From UBA6136 sp041178325 (lineage in GTDB: Bacteria; Pseudomonadota; Gammaproteobacteria; Methylococcales; Methylococcaceae), in assembly GCA_041178325.1 (NCBI GenBank), contig JBEGVN010000017.1:1-64000 (forward strand): 64,000 nucleotides of DNA, in the 5' to 3' direction. The position numbers and the translations under genes were made by a program. Shown here piece after piece: positions 35,904 to 44,334 of this stretch. The notes beneath the pieces were generated by a model. It was not told the DNA's origin and did no database searches. It worked only from the letters and a program-made list of their open reading frames with translations. Position 1 is the stretch's first letter. Each line of letters opens with the position of its first letter.

Positions 35904-36422
35904 TCATTGATTTTTTAGAATTCTACCGAGCTCTTGCATGAGCTTCTTACGTTCTGTTTCGGGGAGAAACTCGCCCAAAACGACTTGTTTGCCGTGGGAT
36001 CTCAGCTCGACACTTCCGGAATAACTCCGAAACTTTGGCTTGCGCCAATTCAGCTGGACCCATGCACGCTGAAATTCGAACCTTTGTTCCGGCCTGCGCC
36101 TTCCTCGCTCCACCAACACTCGGGTCGGGTCGATTGTGACCACCTCTTTGAGCTCAGAATTCCTGAGGCTCCACCGGAGTGCAGAAGCGAGCATGAGCCA
36201 TTCCAGACCAGAAAATGGCAACACAAGCCATAGACCCATTGCCCAGAAACCGCCGGCTATAAGCGTCATTAATAGACCTATTGCCAGCAAAACCCCAAAC
36301 GCCTGAGATCGACTCAGCGAACCATTGGAAACCAGCACAAACCGAGTGACGCCGGTCTCAGGATCACTCTCGGAAGTTACCGATGGTTTTGGGAGGTGTT
36401 CCGGGCGCAAAACTCCTCGCAA
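35904..36422 (-). CDS. DUF2244 family membrane protein
   Basis: A DUF2244 protein with two hydrophobic segments (FGVLLAIGLLMTLIAGGFWAMG and LVLPFSGLEWLMLASALRW) followed by a cytoplasmic tail ending in LGEFLPETERKKLMQELG. Function unknown; genes of this family often sit directly upstream of coxB, as here. The start is uncertain: the frame is open to a TTG at 36533, inside bioD, and no ATG is available. I give the TTG at 36422 (172 residues) as a compromise. Confidence 0.75.
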   Translation of the reverse strand: MRGVLRPEHLPKPSVTSESDPETGVTRFVLVSNGSLSRSQAFGVLLAIGLLMTLIAGGFWAMGLWLVLPFSGLEWLMLASALRWSLRNSELKEVVTIDPTRVLVERGRRRPEQRFEFQRAWVQLNWRKPKFRSYSGSVELRSHGKQVVLGEFLPETERKKLMQELGRILKNQ

Positions 36423-36471
36423 GGCGTCCAGACTGGAATGAGCCGCTTCTGTGGCACGGTCGCATCCTAGC

Positions 36472-37185
36472 TTATGGAAGCAGTCGACGCAAGATTTCAC
36501 CACGATTCCAGTGGTTATTTTGACTACATTCAACCCTTGAATCTGGAATCTTGAAACCGACTTGTCCTAACGGCTTTCGACCCAAAAATCCTGTCAGTGT
36601 TTCCACCGTTTCATCACGGGCAGTAAATTCAGGATCAATGAAATTGGCCACCCACCCGGCATAGGGAACCTGTGTCGAACGAATCGCCCTATCGGTAAGC
36701 CTTGCGTGATTGATGCAACCCAAGCGAATGCCAACCACGAGAATGACCGGAAGCGCCAGATCGCAGGCGAGATCAGAGATATCCAGACCCTCATCCAGAG
36801 GACAAAGCCATCCCCCCGCCCCTTCAACCACCACAGCATCCACCTCGCTCTCGATCTTCCGAAACTGTGCCCTAATGGTGTCAATACAAATTGTCCGACC
36901 TTCATGACGCGCGGCAAGATGGGGAGCGATGGGTTGATTAAATGCATAGGGGTTGACCCATTCATACGGAAGCTTGAGCGATGCTAGCGAGGCCAGATGA
37001 AGTGCATCCTCGTTTCGCCACTGCCCCGATACCCAATGCCCCCCACTGGCGACGGGTTTCATTCCAGCAACGCGTATTCCCGCCGCCATGATGAACCCCA
37101 TCAATTCGCCACTGACGTGGGTTTTTCCGGCATTCGTGTCAGTTCCCGTGACAAAAAAACCTCTACTCAAGGCAACCTCCGGCAC
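36472..37185 (-). CDS. bioD: Dethiobiotin synthetase
   Basis: BioD closes the ureido ring of dethiobiotin from DAPA, CO2 and ATP. The 237-residue protein has the P-loop GFFVTGTDTNAGKTHVS, a GMKPVASG block with catalytic lysine, and VVEGAGGWLCPL. The start is GTG at 37185 with GGGAGG upstream; it overlaps bioC by 23 bases. Last gene of bioBFHCD. Confidence 0.97.
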   Translation of the reverse strand: MPEVALSRGFFVTGTDTNAGKTHVSGELMGFIMAAGIRVAGMKPVASGGHWVSGQWRNEDALHLASLASLKLPYEWVNPYAFNQPIAPHLAARHEGRTICIDTIRAQFRKIESEVDAVVVEGAGGWLCPLDEGLDISDLACDLALPVILVVGIRLGCINHARLTDRAIRSTQVPYAGWVANFIDPEFTARDETVETLTGFLGRKPLGQVGFKIPDSRVECSQNNHWNRGEILRRLLP

Positions 37186-37972
37186 AACGAAGTTGGCCTC
37201 CCATCATTTCGAAGGTTGCGACAATACCCCCCTTGCCAATCCCAGATTCGGCCGGAGGATAGGCCGCGATCATAGCCGCAAGGCGCCCCTTTCCCGTCAT
37301 TCCCCGCGACCTATGTCCTGAAGCGTTTCGCGCACCCAACCCCTTGAGCTCTCGCATTAAGGCAAACACATCAGGATAAGGACATCGCTCCAGCCAGTAA
37401 GCCTTGTCAGACCAGATCAATCCTGCTGACTCCATAGCCTGTTCAATCTCCGCCGCAGAGCTGAAATCAATCACATGATCATAATCATCCCCCGCCGCCC
37501 AGGCTCGCCTTAGCTCCGAGAGGGTTTGGGGACCAAAGGTTGAAAAGATAACCCTCCCCTGAGGCTTTAAGATGCGTCTGATCTCGGCAAAAAGTCGGTC
37601 GGGTGAGCGGCACCACTGGATGCACATATTCGAAAAAACCAAATCAACAGACTCATTGCTAAAAGGAAGAGCCTCCGCATCACCCACAACACTGTACCCG
37701 CCAAACCCACTCTGAGCCTGCCGAAGCATCGGTTCGGCAATATCCAGGGCTATCACGCGGGCTTCAGCAAACATCCCGGCCAGATGCCGCGCAAAAAAAC
37801 CGGTCCCTGCCCCAAGATCCAATACGACAGATTCTGCCGCCAGAGGCGGCAACTGATTTATCAGTGCTCGGCCAATTTTGCGCTGAAGCTCCGCAACGCC
37901 ATCATAGGTCAGTGCCGCCCGACCAAAAGAGCGGGCGACATTGATCTTGAATTGGTCCCTGGGTATGTCCAT
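37163..37972 (-). CDS. bioC: Malonyl-ACP O-methyltransferase BioC
   Basis: BioC methylates malonyl-ACP to start pimelate synthesis on the fatty-acid machinery. The 269-residue protein has the N-terminal signature INVARSFGRAALTYD, SAM motif I VLDLGAGTGFFARHLA, the acidic motif ALDIAEPMLRQA, and FSNMCIQWCRSPD. It lies five bases after bioH. Confidence 0.96.
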   Translation of the reverse strand: MDIPRDQFKINVARSFGRAALTYDGVAELQRKIGRALINQLPPLAAESVVLDLGAGTGFFARHLAGMFAEARVIALDIAEPMLRQAQSGFGGYSVVGDAEALPFSNESVDLVFSNMCIQWCRSPDRLFAEIRRILKPQGRVIFSTFGPQTLSELRRAWAAGDDYDHVIDFSSAAEIEQAMESAGLIWSDKAYWLERCPYPDVFALMRELKGLGARNASGHRSRGMTGKGRLAAMIAAYPPAESGIGKGGIVATFEMMGGQLRCAGGCLE

Positions 37973-37977
37973 AGAAA

Positions 37978-38763
37978 TCAGCGTGAAGCGGGGAGCAAAA
38001 ATTCCCGAAGCGCGGCAAGGACTTCTTGACTGTGGGTCACAAAAGGAAGATGCGCCGCATTATCGATCAAAATTGCTGAAATCGAAGCGCTGCAGAGCCG
38101 CTCCAGCTCAATCGACTGGGCCGAAGGAACGAGCCTGTCACGACCACCCCAAATGGAGAGAATCGGCTGGGAGAGCGCGGTAAACTCCTCCCGCAAATCC
38201 AAATCACGCAGCAAGTTGAGCGCCCCCAAGAGAGAATCCACATCCGGCGGAGGCGCCTGCGCCATCAAGGAAAGAATCCGCCGGGACAGTTGGCGGGCCC
38301 CCTCGTGCCCAAAGGTCTGGAGACCCACAAAACGGCTCAAGGTGGCGCCATAATCTGCGACAAAGTCCTGACCCATCTGATCTAGCAACTCTTTTTTTAC
38401 GCCTGGCCAAGCATCGTCCTCGACGAATCGAGGAGAACTTGCGATCAAGGAGATCGACCGAACCACTCCGGGATTCCTCGAAGCCATTGCCAAAACAATC
38501 AAACCACCCAGCGACCACCCGACCCAATGTGCCCTTTTGGGCAACGAGGTCTTCAGTCGCTCAAGCACCTCTTGAAGGGGGAACAAAGGAAGGGGCTCGC
38601 TACGTCCGTGCCCTGGCAAATCTACGACGAAAACCTGAAAATCATTACAAAGTTCGATCGCAAGTTCACGCATCAGGCCACCGTGCATCCCCCAGCCATG
38701 CACAAGCACCAATGGATCGCCCTCTCCCATCGACTCCACGAAAATCAATGAATCCCTCTTCAC
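37978..38763 (-). CDS. bioH: Pimeloyl-ACP methyl ester esterase BioH
   Basis: BioH removes the methyl ester from pimeloyl-ACP and so ends the BioC/BioH cycle. This 261-residue alpha/beta hydrolase has the oxyanion region VLVHGWGMHGG, nucleophile elbow GWSLGG, acid in WGGRDRLVP and histidine in DNAAHLPF. The start GTG overlaps the bioF stop as GTGA. Confidence 0.96.
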   Translation of the reverse strand: MKRDSLIFVESMGEGDPLVLVHGWGMHGGLMRELAIELCNDFQVFVVDLPGHGRSEPLPLFPLQEVLERLKTSLPKRAHWVGWSLGGLIVLAMASRNPGVVRSISLIASSPRFVEDDAWPGVKKELLDQMGQDFVADYGATLSRFVGLQTFGHEGARQLSRRILSLMAQAPPPDVDSLLGALNLLRDLDLREEFTALSQPILSIWGGRDRLVPSAQSIELERLCSASISAILIDNAAHLPFVTHSQEVLAALREFLLPASR

Positions 38764-39953
38764 AGATTTGATTGTGATAATTCGGGACAGGCTGAAAGCG
38801 CCTCAAGTAAACGATCTACATCCTCGACTTGATGATTCGCAGTCAGTGTGCAGCGGAGTCGGGCGGTCCCCTTGGGAACGGTGGGTGGGCGGATCGCAAT
38901 AACTAGAAACCCTGCCTCCAGAAGCCTTGCCTGCGCCATCACCGCAGATCGACTATCACCTACCAGAATGGGCTGAATCGGGGTCTGTGATGCTCCCAGC
39001 GCCAGTCCAAGCGCGTTCGCTCCGAGTCTGAAACGTGCGATTAGCGCCTTCAAGTGCTCCCTTCGCCAAGCCTCCTGCCGAACCAGCAAAAGAGAGGCTC
39101 GGGTGGCTTCCGCAACAGCAGCAGGCATTGCCGTAGTGTAAATATAGGTGCGCGCCTTCTGAATCAGGAACTCGATCAGGATTTCAGGTCCGGCGACAAA
39201 TGCACCAAATGTTCCCATCGCCTTTCCTAGCGTGCCGACAAGAATAGGAACAGCATCCTGACCCAACCCCTGTGCTTCAAGGACGCCTGCCCCTGTATCG
39301 CCCAGCACACCAATGCCATGGGCGTCATCCACCATGAGGATCGCCCCTGAACAAGAGGCTACGGAGCACAGGGCCTCACCATTCATTAGGTCTCCGTCCA
39401 TACTGAACACCCCATCGCTCGCGATCAGGGAATAAGGGCCTTGTTCTCGTCCTATCTCAGGAAGGGTTCCATGCGCATAGCGTTTGAGTTTTGCCCCTGA
39501 AAGTTGTGCCCCATCCAGCAAAGAGGCATGATTGAGACGATCCTCGAAAATCAGGCCATTTCGCCCCATCAGGGCAGATAAAACCCCCAAATTGGCCATA
39601 TAGCCAGTAGAAAACAGGAGTGCGCGGTCCCGCCCCAGAAAATCGGCAATTTCTTCTTCAAGCCGATGGTGGGCCGAAGAATGGCCACAAATCAAATGCG
39701 CAGCGCCAGAACCAACTCCGTATCTGGCCGCACCTTTGACCAAGGCTTGCTCCAGACGCGCATCCCCTGCAAGCCCCAGATAGTCATTACTGGAAAAATT
39801 CGTGAGTGATCGTCCGTCTACCCGAACATGGACACCCTGACGCCCCTCAAGCAAACGCCGAGACCGGTAAAGCCCTTCCTTACGAATATCCTGCCGATGA
39901 GACTCAAGGCGTCCCAGCCAAGGGGGCGAGATCGATGGGTGATCCACGCCCAC
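38760..39953 (-). CDS. bioF: 8-amino-7-oxononanoate synthase
   Basis: BioF condenses pimeloyl-ACP and L-alanine. The PLP enzyme has SSNDYLGLAGD near the N-terminus, the cofactor-stacking histidine in FEDRLNHASLLDG, VDDAHGIGVLGDTGAG, and the PLP lysine in VGTLGKAMGTFGAF. The frame is open into bioB; the GTG at 39953 (397 residues), just past the bioB stop, or the GTG at 39947 are the realistic starts. Neither has a strong Shine-Dalgarno site, so coupling to bioB is likely. Confidence 0.96.
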   Translation of the reverse strand: MGVDHPSISPPWLGRLESHRQDIRKEGLYRSRRLLEGRQGVHVRVDGRSLTNFSSNDYLGLAGDARLEQALVKGAARYGVGSGAAHLICGHSSAHHRLEEEIADFLGRDRALLFSTGYMANLGVLSALMGRNGLIFEDRLNHASLLDGAQLSGAKLKRYAHGTLPEIGREQGPYSLIASDGVFSMDGDLMNGEALCSVASCSGAILMVDDAHGIGVLGDTGAGVLEAQGLGQDAVPILVGTLGKAMGTFGAFVAGPEILIEFLIQKARTYIYTTAMPAAVAEATRASLLLVRQEAWRREHLKALIARFRLGANALGLALGASQTPIQPILVGDSRSAVMAQARLLEAGFLVIAIRPPTVPKGTARLRCTLTANHQVEDVDRLLEALSACPELSQSNL

Positions 39954-39954
39954 A

Positions 39955-40938
39955 TCAACTCTGCGCGTAAAAGCCAGCCATCCGAAGACCAAGGCGATCA
40001 AAGAGACGCTTGTCTGAATCTGCTACTGGGTTGTCCGTAGTTAAAAGGCGTTCACCGTAAAAGATCGAATTGGCTCCCGCCAGAAAGCAAAGCGCCTGAA
40101 GTTCATCGGTCATATCCGTTCGACCTGCGGAAAGGCGAACTCGCGATTTCGGCATCATGATGCGAGCAGCCGCTATGGTTCTGACAAATTCGAGGGGGTC
40201 CAGCGCGTCCATTGAAGCCAAGGGAGTCCCTTCGACTTGAACCAGGAGATTGATAGGAACGCTTTCAGGATGTGCCGGCAGATTAGCCAGCTGAAGCAAA
40301 AGTCCGGCGCGATCTTCAGGGCTCTCCCCCATACCAACGATGCCACCGCAACAAACATTCAAGCCATGGTTTCTGACGCGCTCCAACGTCTCCAGGCGAT
40401 CCTGATAAGTGCGCGTCGTAATGATTTCAGAGTAATACGATTCGGAAGTATCCAGATTATGGTTGTAGTAATCGAGACCCGCACCCTTCAGCCTTTCAGT
40501 CTGAATATCAGTAAGCATTCCCAGGGTGACACAGGTCTCCATACCGAGAGACTTGACCCCTTCAACCATCTCGCAAACGCGATCAATATCCCGGTCTGTA
40601 GGGCTTCGCCAAGCGGCACCCATACAAAAACGTCCAGCACCTTGCTCCTTCGCACGCCGCGCCGCATCAAGAACCTCCTGAATGGGCATGAGCGACTCAG
40701 CTGAAATTCCGGTCTGGTGATGGGCACTCTGTGGACAGTAGGCGCAATCCTCCGAGCATGAACCCGTTTTGATACTCAGGAGGCTGGAAACTTGCACCTC
40801 ATTCGGATCAAAAAACCGGCGATGCACGCTCTGCGCCTCGAAAACAAGATCATTGAAGGGCTGATCAATCAGCGCCTGGGCCTCGGATAAGGTCCAATCG
40901 TGTCGAACGGAATCTTGGGAAAGCGAACTAGAGGCCAT
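39955..40938 (-). CDS. bioB: Biotin synthase
   Basis: A 327-residue radical SAM enzyme that inserts sulfur into dethiobiotin. The 4Fe-4S motif is CSEDCAYC (Cys61, 65, 68), and the 2Fe-2S ligands include Cys in GAGRFCMGAAW and METCVTLG, plus the late Arg in RVRLSAGR. First gene of the biotin operon, behind a putative BirA operator. Confidence 0.98.
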   Translation of the reverse strand: MASSSLSQDSVRHDWTLSEAQALIDQPFNDLVFEAQSVHRRFFDPNEVQVSSLLSIKTGSCSEDCAYCPQSAHHQTGISAESLMPIQEVLDAARRAKEQGAGRFCMGAAWRSPTDRDIDRVCEMVEGVKSLGMETCVTLGMLTDIQTERLKGAGLDYYNHNLDTSESYYSEIITTRTYQDRLETLERVRNHGLNVCCGGIVGMGESPEDRAGLLLQLANLPAHPESVPINLLVQVEGTPLASMDALDPLEFVRTIAAARIMMPKSRVRLSAGRTDMTDELQALCFLAGANSIFYGERLLTTDNPVADSDKRLFDRLGLRMAGFYAQS

Positions 40939-40984
40939 TCTGACTCCTTAAATTAGAGGGGCAACAGCAGAGGATTCGGGACAA

Positions 40985-41017
40985 ACGTCAACCCGGAGAC
41001 CACTTATTGGTTTACAG
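40985..41017 (-). promoter_or_regulatory. Putative BirA (biotin repressor) operator of the bio operon
   Basis: On the minus strand CTGTAAACC (41017-41009) and GGTTGACGT (40993-40985) are separated by 15 bases. The known BirA operator is TTGTAAACC and GGTTTACAA with a 15 or 16 base spacer, so the half-sites match 8/9 and 6/9 in the right orientation. It lies between a TATAAT box and bioB. Confidence 0.65.
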
Positions 41018-41027
41018 TTGACCAACT

Positions 41028-41033
41028 ATTATA
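41028..41033 (-). promoter_or_regulatory. -10 element of the bioB promoter
   Basis: A perfect TATAAT on the minus strand lies 10 bases before the putative BirA operator, in the gap after emrB. The -35 region 17 bases upstream is poor, so the promoter would depend on the -10 or on an activator. Confidence 0.5.
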
Positions 41034-41043
41034 CAGATTCAGC

Positions 41044-42615
41044 TCAGTGGGCCGCTTCGGTACTTTCAGAAGAAACCCTTCTGACCAAGGGCATGAACAG
41101 CAACGCCACAAAGAAGACGAGCCCCAGCGCGTGAAAGAGAGAATTGATCGTCATGACTTCGGCCTCCCGAAGAACCAAGCCGGTCAATTGCTTCATCGCA
41201 CCCAGATCAGGATTGTTTCCACCTCGATCTGAAAGGTACCCGCCCAAAGACTCCAGAAGAGTATGTGCTGGTAATGAAGCACTGGTGACCTTTTCCCTTA
41301 GAAGCGCGAAATGCGCCTTGTTCCACTCAATCATGAGGGTGTTCGCAACCGCAAGGCCAATCGCCCCCCCTAAGTTACGCATCAGATTGTAAAGTCCACT
41401 GGCATTTTTCACCTCCTCTGGTGGCAGGGTTCCAAGGGCTAATGCATTGATAGGAAGAAAGCAGAACATAAGGGCAAAGCCACGCAGTGCTTGAGGCCAG
41501 AAGAATTCCCAGTAAGCATCCTGCTGCGTCAAATTCCCATTCAGCCAGCAGCCCAGACCGTAAAGAAGAAGCCCCATGGCCAGCATGAGCCGGGAGTCCA
41601 TCCATTTTGCGAGAGGCCCGGCCACAAATGCCGAAACAAACTGAAAGAGACCTGCCACCATAATGTACTGACCAATCTGCAGACTGCTTAAGCCTTTCAC
41701 ATTCGCAAGATAGACCGGCATGAGGTAAATGACCGTGTAAAGCCCGATCCCCAATACAAAACTAAAAAGGCATCCCACGGCAAAATTAAAATCACGAAAA
41801 GCTCGTAGATCGACAATTGGCGACTCAAAAGTGAGCTCTCTGTGCAGCATTGCGACGCCCGCCATCAAGGCAATGACTGAAAAGAAAACGATCTCTCGAC
41901 TTTCAAACCACTCATTTCGAACGCCCTCCTCGAGGACGAATTGAAGACTTCCAAGAAAAACAATGATGTAAAGAATTCCTCGAAAGTCGATGCGATCCAG
42001 TAAAGCCCACTCCGGCTCATCCACCCGCACGAAAAGCCATACGCAAAGTGTGACAAGAAAACCAGGGAGCAAATTAACGAGAAAAAGTGCCTTCCAGGAC
42101 ACGGTCTCCGTCAGAAACCCGCCAAGAACGGGGCCTGCCGTAGGAGCAACCGTCACGACGAGCCCAACGACAATAACCATCGTTGGCTGAAGCCTTGGGG
42201 GAAAGAGGGTATAGATCACGGCAAAGACCGAGGGAATCATTCCGCCACCAAAAAACCCCTGAAGCCCCCTGAAAACCACCATGGACTCGAGATTCCAGGC
42301 CATTGCGCACAGAAGGCTCATGAGGCTGAATCCGGCGCAGGAAATGGCAAAAAGGTAACGTGTGGAAAATGCCCTCCCGAGCCATCCTGACAGGGGGATA
42401 ACAACAACCTCAGCGATCAGATAGGCCGTTTGAACCCATGTGATTTCATCACGGGTCGCCGAAAGGCCTGATTGAATTTGTTCCAGTGAACTCGCGACGA
42501 TCTGGATGTCGAGAATCGCCATGAAAATCCCAAAGACCATGGCAATGAACCCAACCCACTCCTTGAGGGAAAGCTCCCTTTCTGCAGCATGGATGGGCAC
42601 CTCAGAGGAATCCAT
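41044..42615 (-). CDS. emrB: EmrB/QacA-family drug:proton antiporter (DHA2)
   Basis: A 14-segment major facilitator of about 523 residues. Motif C (VAPTAGPVLGGFLTE), motif A-like GWLGRAFSTRYLF and the N-terminal FMAILDIQIV with the membrane aspartate are typical of EmrB. It pairs with the EmrA adaptor and an outer-membrane factor to expel hydrophobic drugs or acids. An ATG at 42615 is chosen; a TTG at 42627 with AGGG ahead is possible. It follows emrA by few bases. Confidence 0.94.
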   Translation of the reverse strand: MDSSEVPIHAAERELSLKEWVGFIAMVFGIFMAILDIQIVASSLEQIQSGLSATRDEITWVQTAYLIAEVVVIPLSGWLGRAFSTRYLFAISCAGFSLMSLLCAMAWNLESMVVFRGLQGFFGGGMIPSVFAVIYTLFPPRLQPTMVIVVGLVVTVAPTAGPVLGGFLTETVSWKALFLVNLLPGFLVTLCVWLFVRVDEPEWALLDRIDFRGILYIIVFLGSLQFVLEEGVRNEWFESREIVFFSVIALMAGVAMLHRELTFESPIVDLRAFRDFNFAVGCLFSFVLGIGLYTVIYLMPVYLANVKGLSSLQIGQYIMVAGLFQFVSAFVAGPLAKWMDSRLMLAMGLLLYGLGCWLNGNLTQQDAYWEFFWPQALRGFALMFCFLPINALALGTLPPEEVKNASGLYNLMRNLGGAIGLAVANTLMIEWNKAHFALLREKVTSASLPAHTLLESLGGYLSDRGGNNPDLGAMKQLTGLVLREAEVMTINSLFHALGLVFFVALLFMPLVRRVSSESTEAAH

Positions 42616-42628
42616 TGTCTCAGCCAAT

Positions 42629-43654
42629 TCAGTGAACCCTAACTTTCACCGTGGTCGAGAGCCCCGGTCGCAATAAATCCGTCGATGTACCAGAGTCAAA
42701 GACTATCTTCACAGGCACGCGGCGCACAATTTTGGTGAAGTTGCCCGTCGCATTTTCCGAAGGCAAAAGGCTGAACTCTGAGCCGGAAGCCGGGGCAAAG
42801 CTTGAAATAGTTCCATGAAAAGTCTGGGAAGACAGGGCATCCACTTCGATATCGACAGGCTGCCCTACCCGCATCGCCTCAATCTGGGTCTCCTTGAAGT
42901 TGGCTTCAACGTAGACGTCACGGTTAGGAATCAGATAGGCCAGAACATTCCCAGGCTTGACCAATTGTCCGACCTGAACGCTCCGATTTCCGATAACCCC
43001 ATCCATTGGTGCGGTAATTCGGGTGTGCGACAGGGCGATTTTTGCGAGCTCAAGATCCGCAACCAAAGCCCCTAAGCGCGCACGCGACTGTTCGATCCGC
43101 GCATCAATCGCGTCCAACTGCAACGCGGTTTCGTCCCGCGCTCCGCCCGTCTTCTCTTTTTGAGCCTTGGCCTGGCGAAAACTCGCCTGGGCAGCATCTT
43201 GGGTCTGTGAAGAAATGGCACCCTCACCCACCAGATTCCCTAATCGCTTCAAATCCTTGGCCGTCCGCTCAAGGTCTGCTTCCGCCGAGGCTATATCGGC
43301 CATCGCCTGAGTTAGGCGGGCATTCTGAACCATGCGATCTCGCTCAAGACTCTGAATGCCTGCGCGTTCAACACGAATCTGAGCCTCACCCTCCGCAACG
43401 TGCGCCCGATAGTCAGCATCATCAATCACGACCAATAAATCACCCGCCGCGACCTTCTGATTATCTTCAAATAGCACTTCCTGAACATAGCCCGACTCAC
43501 GGGGACTGACCTGAGTCATATGCGCCTTAAGGTAACTGTTCTCGGTCGTTTCATAGGGCCAAACCGACAGGCGCCACCAAAGAGCTAATGTGCCCAATAA
43601 GGCAAGAGCAAGAACGATCACGACTGGCTTACTATCTTTGGGCATGGGAGTCAT
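42629..43654 (-). CDS. emrA: EmrA-type membrane fusion protein (HlyD family)
   Basis: A 341-residue periplasmic adaptor with one N-terminal membrane anchor (VVIVLALALLGTLALWW). Two lipoyl half-motifs (SPRESGYVQEVLFEDNQKV and ITAPMDGVIGNRSVQVGQLV) flank a long coiled-coil hairpin (about residues 85-205). It links EmrB to the outer-membrane channel. The start lies one base from the palindromic operator, and no clear ribosome binding site is visible, so the leader is very short. Confidence 0.94.
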   Translation of the reverse strand: MTPMPKDSKPVVIVLALALLGTLALWWRLSVWPYETTENSYLKAHMTQVSPRESGYVQEVLFEDNQKVAAGDLLVVIDDADYRAHVAEGEAQIRVERAGIQSLERDRMVQNARLTQAMADIASAEADLERTAKDLKRLGNLVGEGAISSQTQDAAQASFRQAKAQKEKTGGARDETALQLDAIDARIEQSRARLGALVADLELAKIALSHTRITAPMDGVIGNRSVQVGQLVKPGNVLAYLIPNRDVYVEANFKETQIEAMRVGQPVDIEVDALSSQTFHGTISSFAPASGSEFSLLPSENATGNFTKIVRRVPVKIVFDSGTSTDLLRPGLSTTVKVRVH

Positions 43655-43655
43655 T

Positions 43656-43670
43656 ACTAAACGGTTTAGT
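43656..43670. promoter_or_regulatory. Palindromic operator for the TetR-type regulator
   Basis: ACTAAAC-G-GTTTAGT is a perfect 15-bp palindrome between emrA and the divergent tetR-like gene. It overlaps the expected emrA start site (TTGCGG-N17-TATCAT promoter on the minus strand, -10 near 43681) and lies between the -35 and -10 (TATGAT, 43677-43682) of the regulator. One bound dimer could repress both directions. Confidence 0.75.
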
Positions 43671-43725
43671 TTAGTCTATGATAGTTTTGAACTCAGCCTC
43701 CCGCAACCGCGCTTCAAACCAGTCG

Positions 43726-44334
43726 ATGTCTGCGATTCCAAGCAAACGCGAAGCCATCCTCAAGGCAGCCCGCACCATCTTCGTCCGCTCCGGATACCGT
43801 GGCGCCAGCATGGACGCCATTGCAGAGGCGGCTCCCGTCTCAAAGCCAACCTTGTACAGTCACTTTGGCAGCAAACACGAACTATTCATCGCCGTCGTGC
43901 AAACCCAGTGCACCTCGCTGGTCGGCAGCATGGATCGGGCAAAAACCTTAGGCCTGCCTCCTGAGACGGGTATTCGTGCAATTGCGGAATCATTCGTCCA
44001 AACGATTTTTAATCCCGAGTCCCTTGCGCTTTATCGCCTGATCATTGCTGAGCACCCCCACTGCCCGGAACTGGCGCAACTGATGGACCGTACCGTCATC
44101 CAACCCAACCTTGATCTACTGTCGGCCTATCTACGCACCCTTAACGACTCGGGAGCCCTCATGATTCCTGACCCCTCAGCCTCCGGCCAATTGTTGCTTG
44201 GTATTCTCAAGGGGATTCCACACTTCCGATGCCTCACTGGAGTCAGCCAAGGTCTCCCCCCCGAAGAAGCCCAGCGCCTGATCGATTTTGCAGTTCATCA
44301 CTTTCTGAGAGGGCATGCGCTTGCGCACTCGTAA
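43726..44334 (+). CDS. TetR/AcrR-family transcriptional repressor
   Basis: A 202-residue regulator with an N-terminal TetR helix-turn-helix (REAILKAARTIFVRSGYRGASMDAIAEAAPVSKPTLYSHFGSK split over residues 6-50) and a C-terminal ligand domain of the TetR_C type. The ATG at 43726 is preferred over 43678, because the latter overlaps the likely -10 element. It probably represses emrAB and its own operon, which also includes the downstream outer-membrane factor. Confidence 0.92.
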   Translation: MSAIPSKREAILKAARTIFVRSGYRGASMDAIAEAAPVSKPTLYSHFGSKHELFIAVVQTQCTSLVGSMDRAKTLGLPPETGIRAIAESFVQTIFNPESLALYRLIIAEHPHCPELAQLMDRTVIQPNLDLLSAYLRTLNDSGALMIPDPSASGQLLLGILKGIPHFRCLTGVSQGLPPEEAQRLIDFAVHHFLRGHALAHS

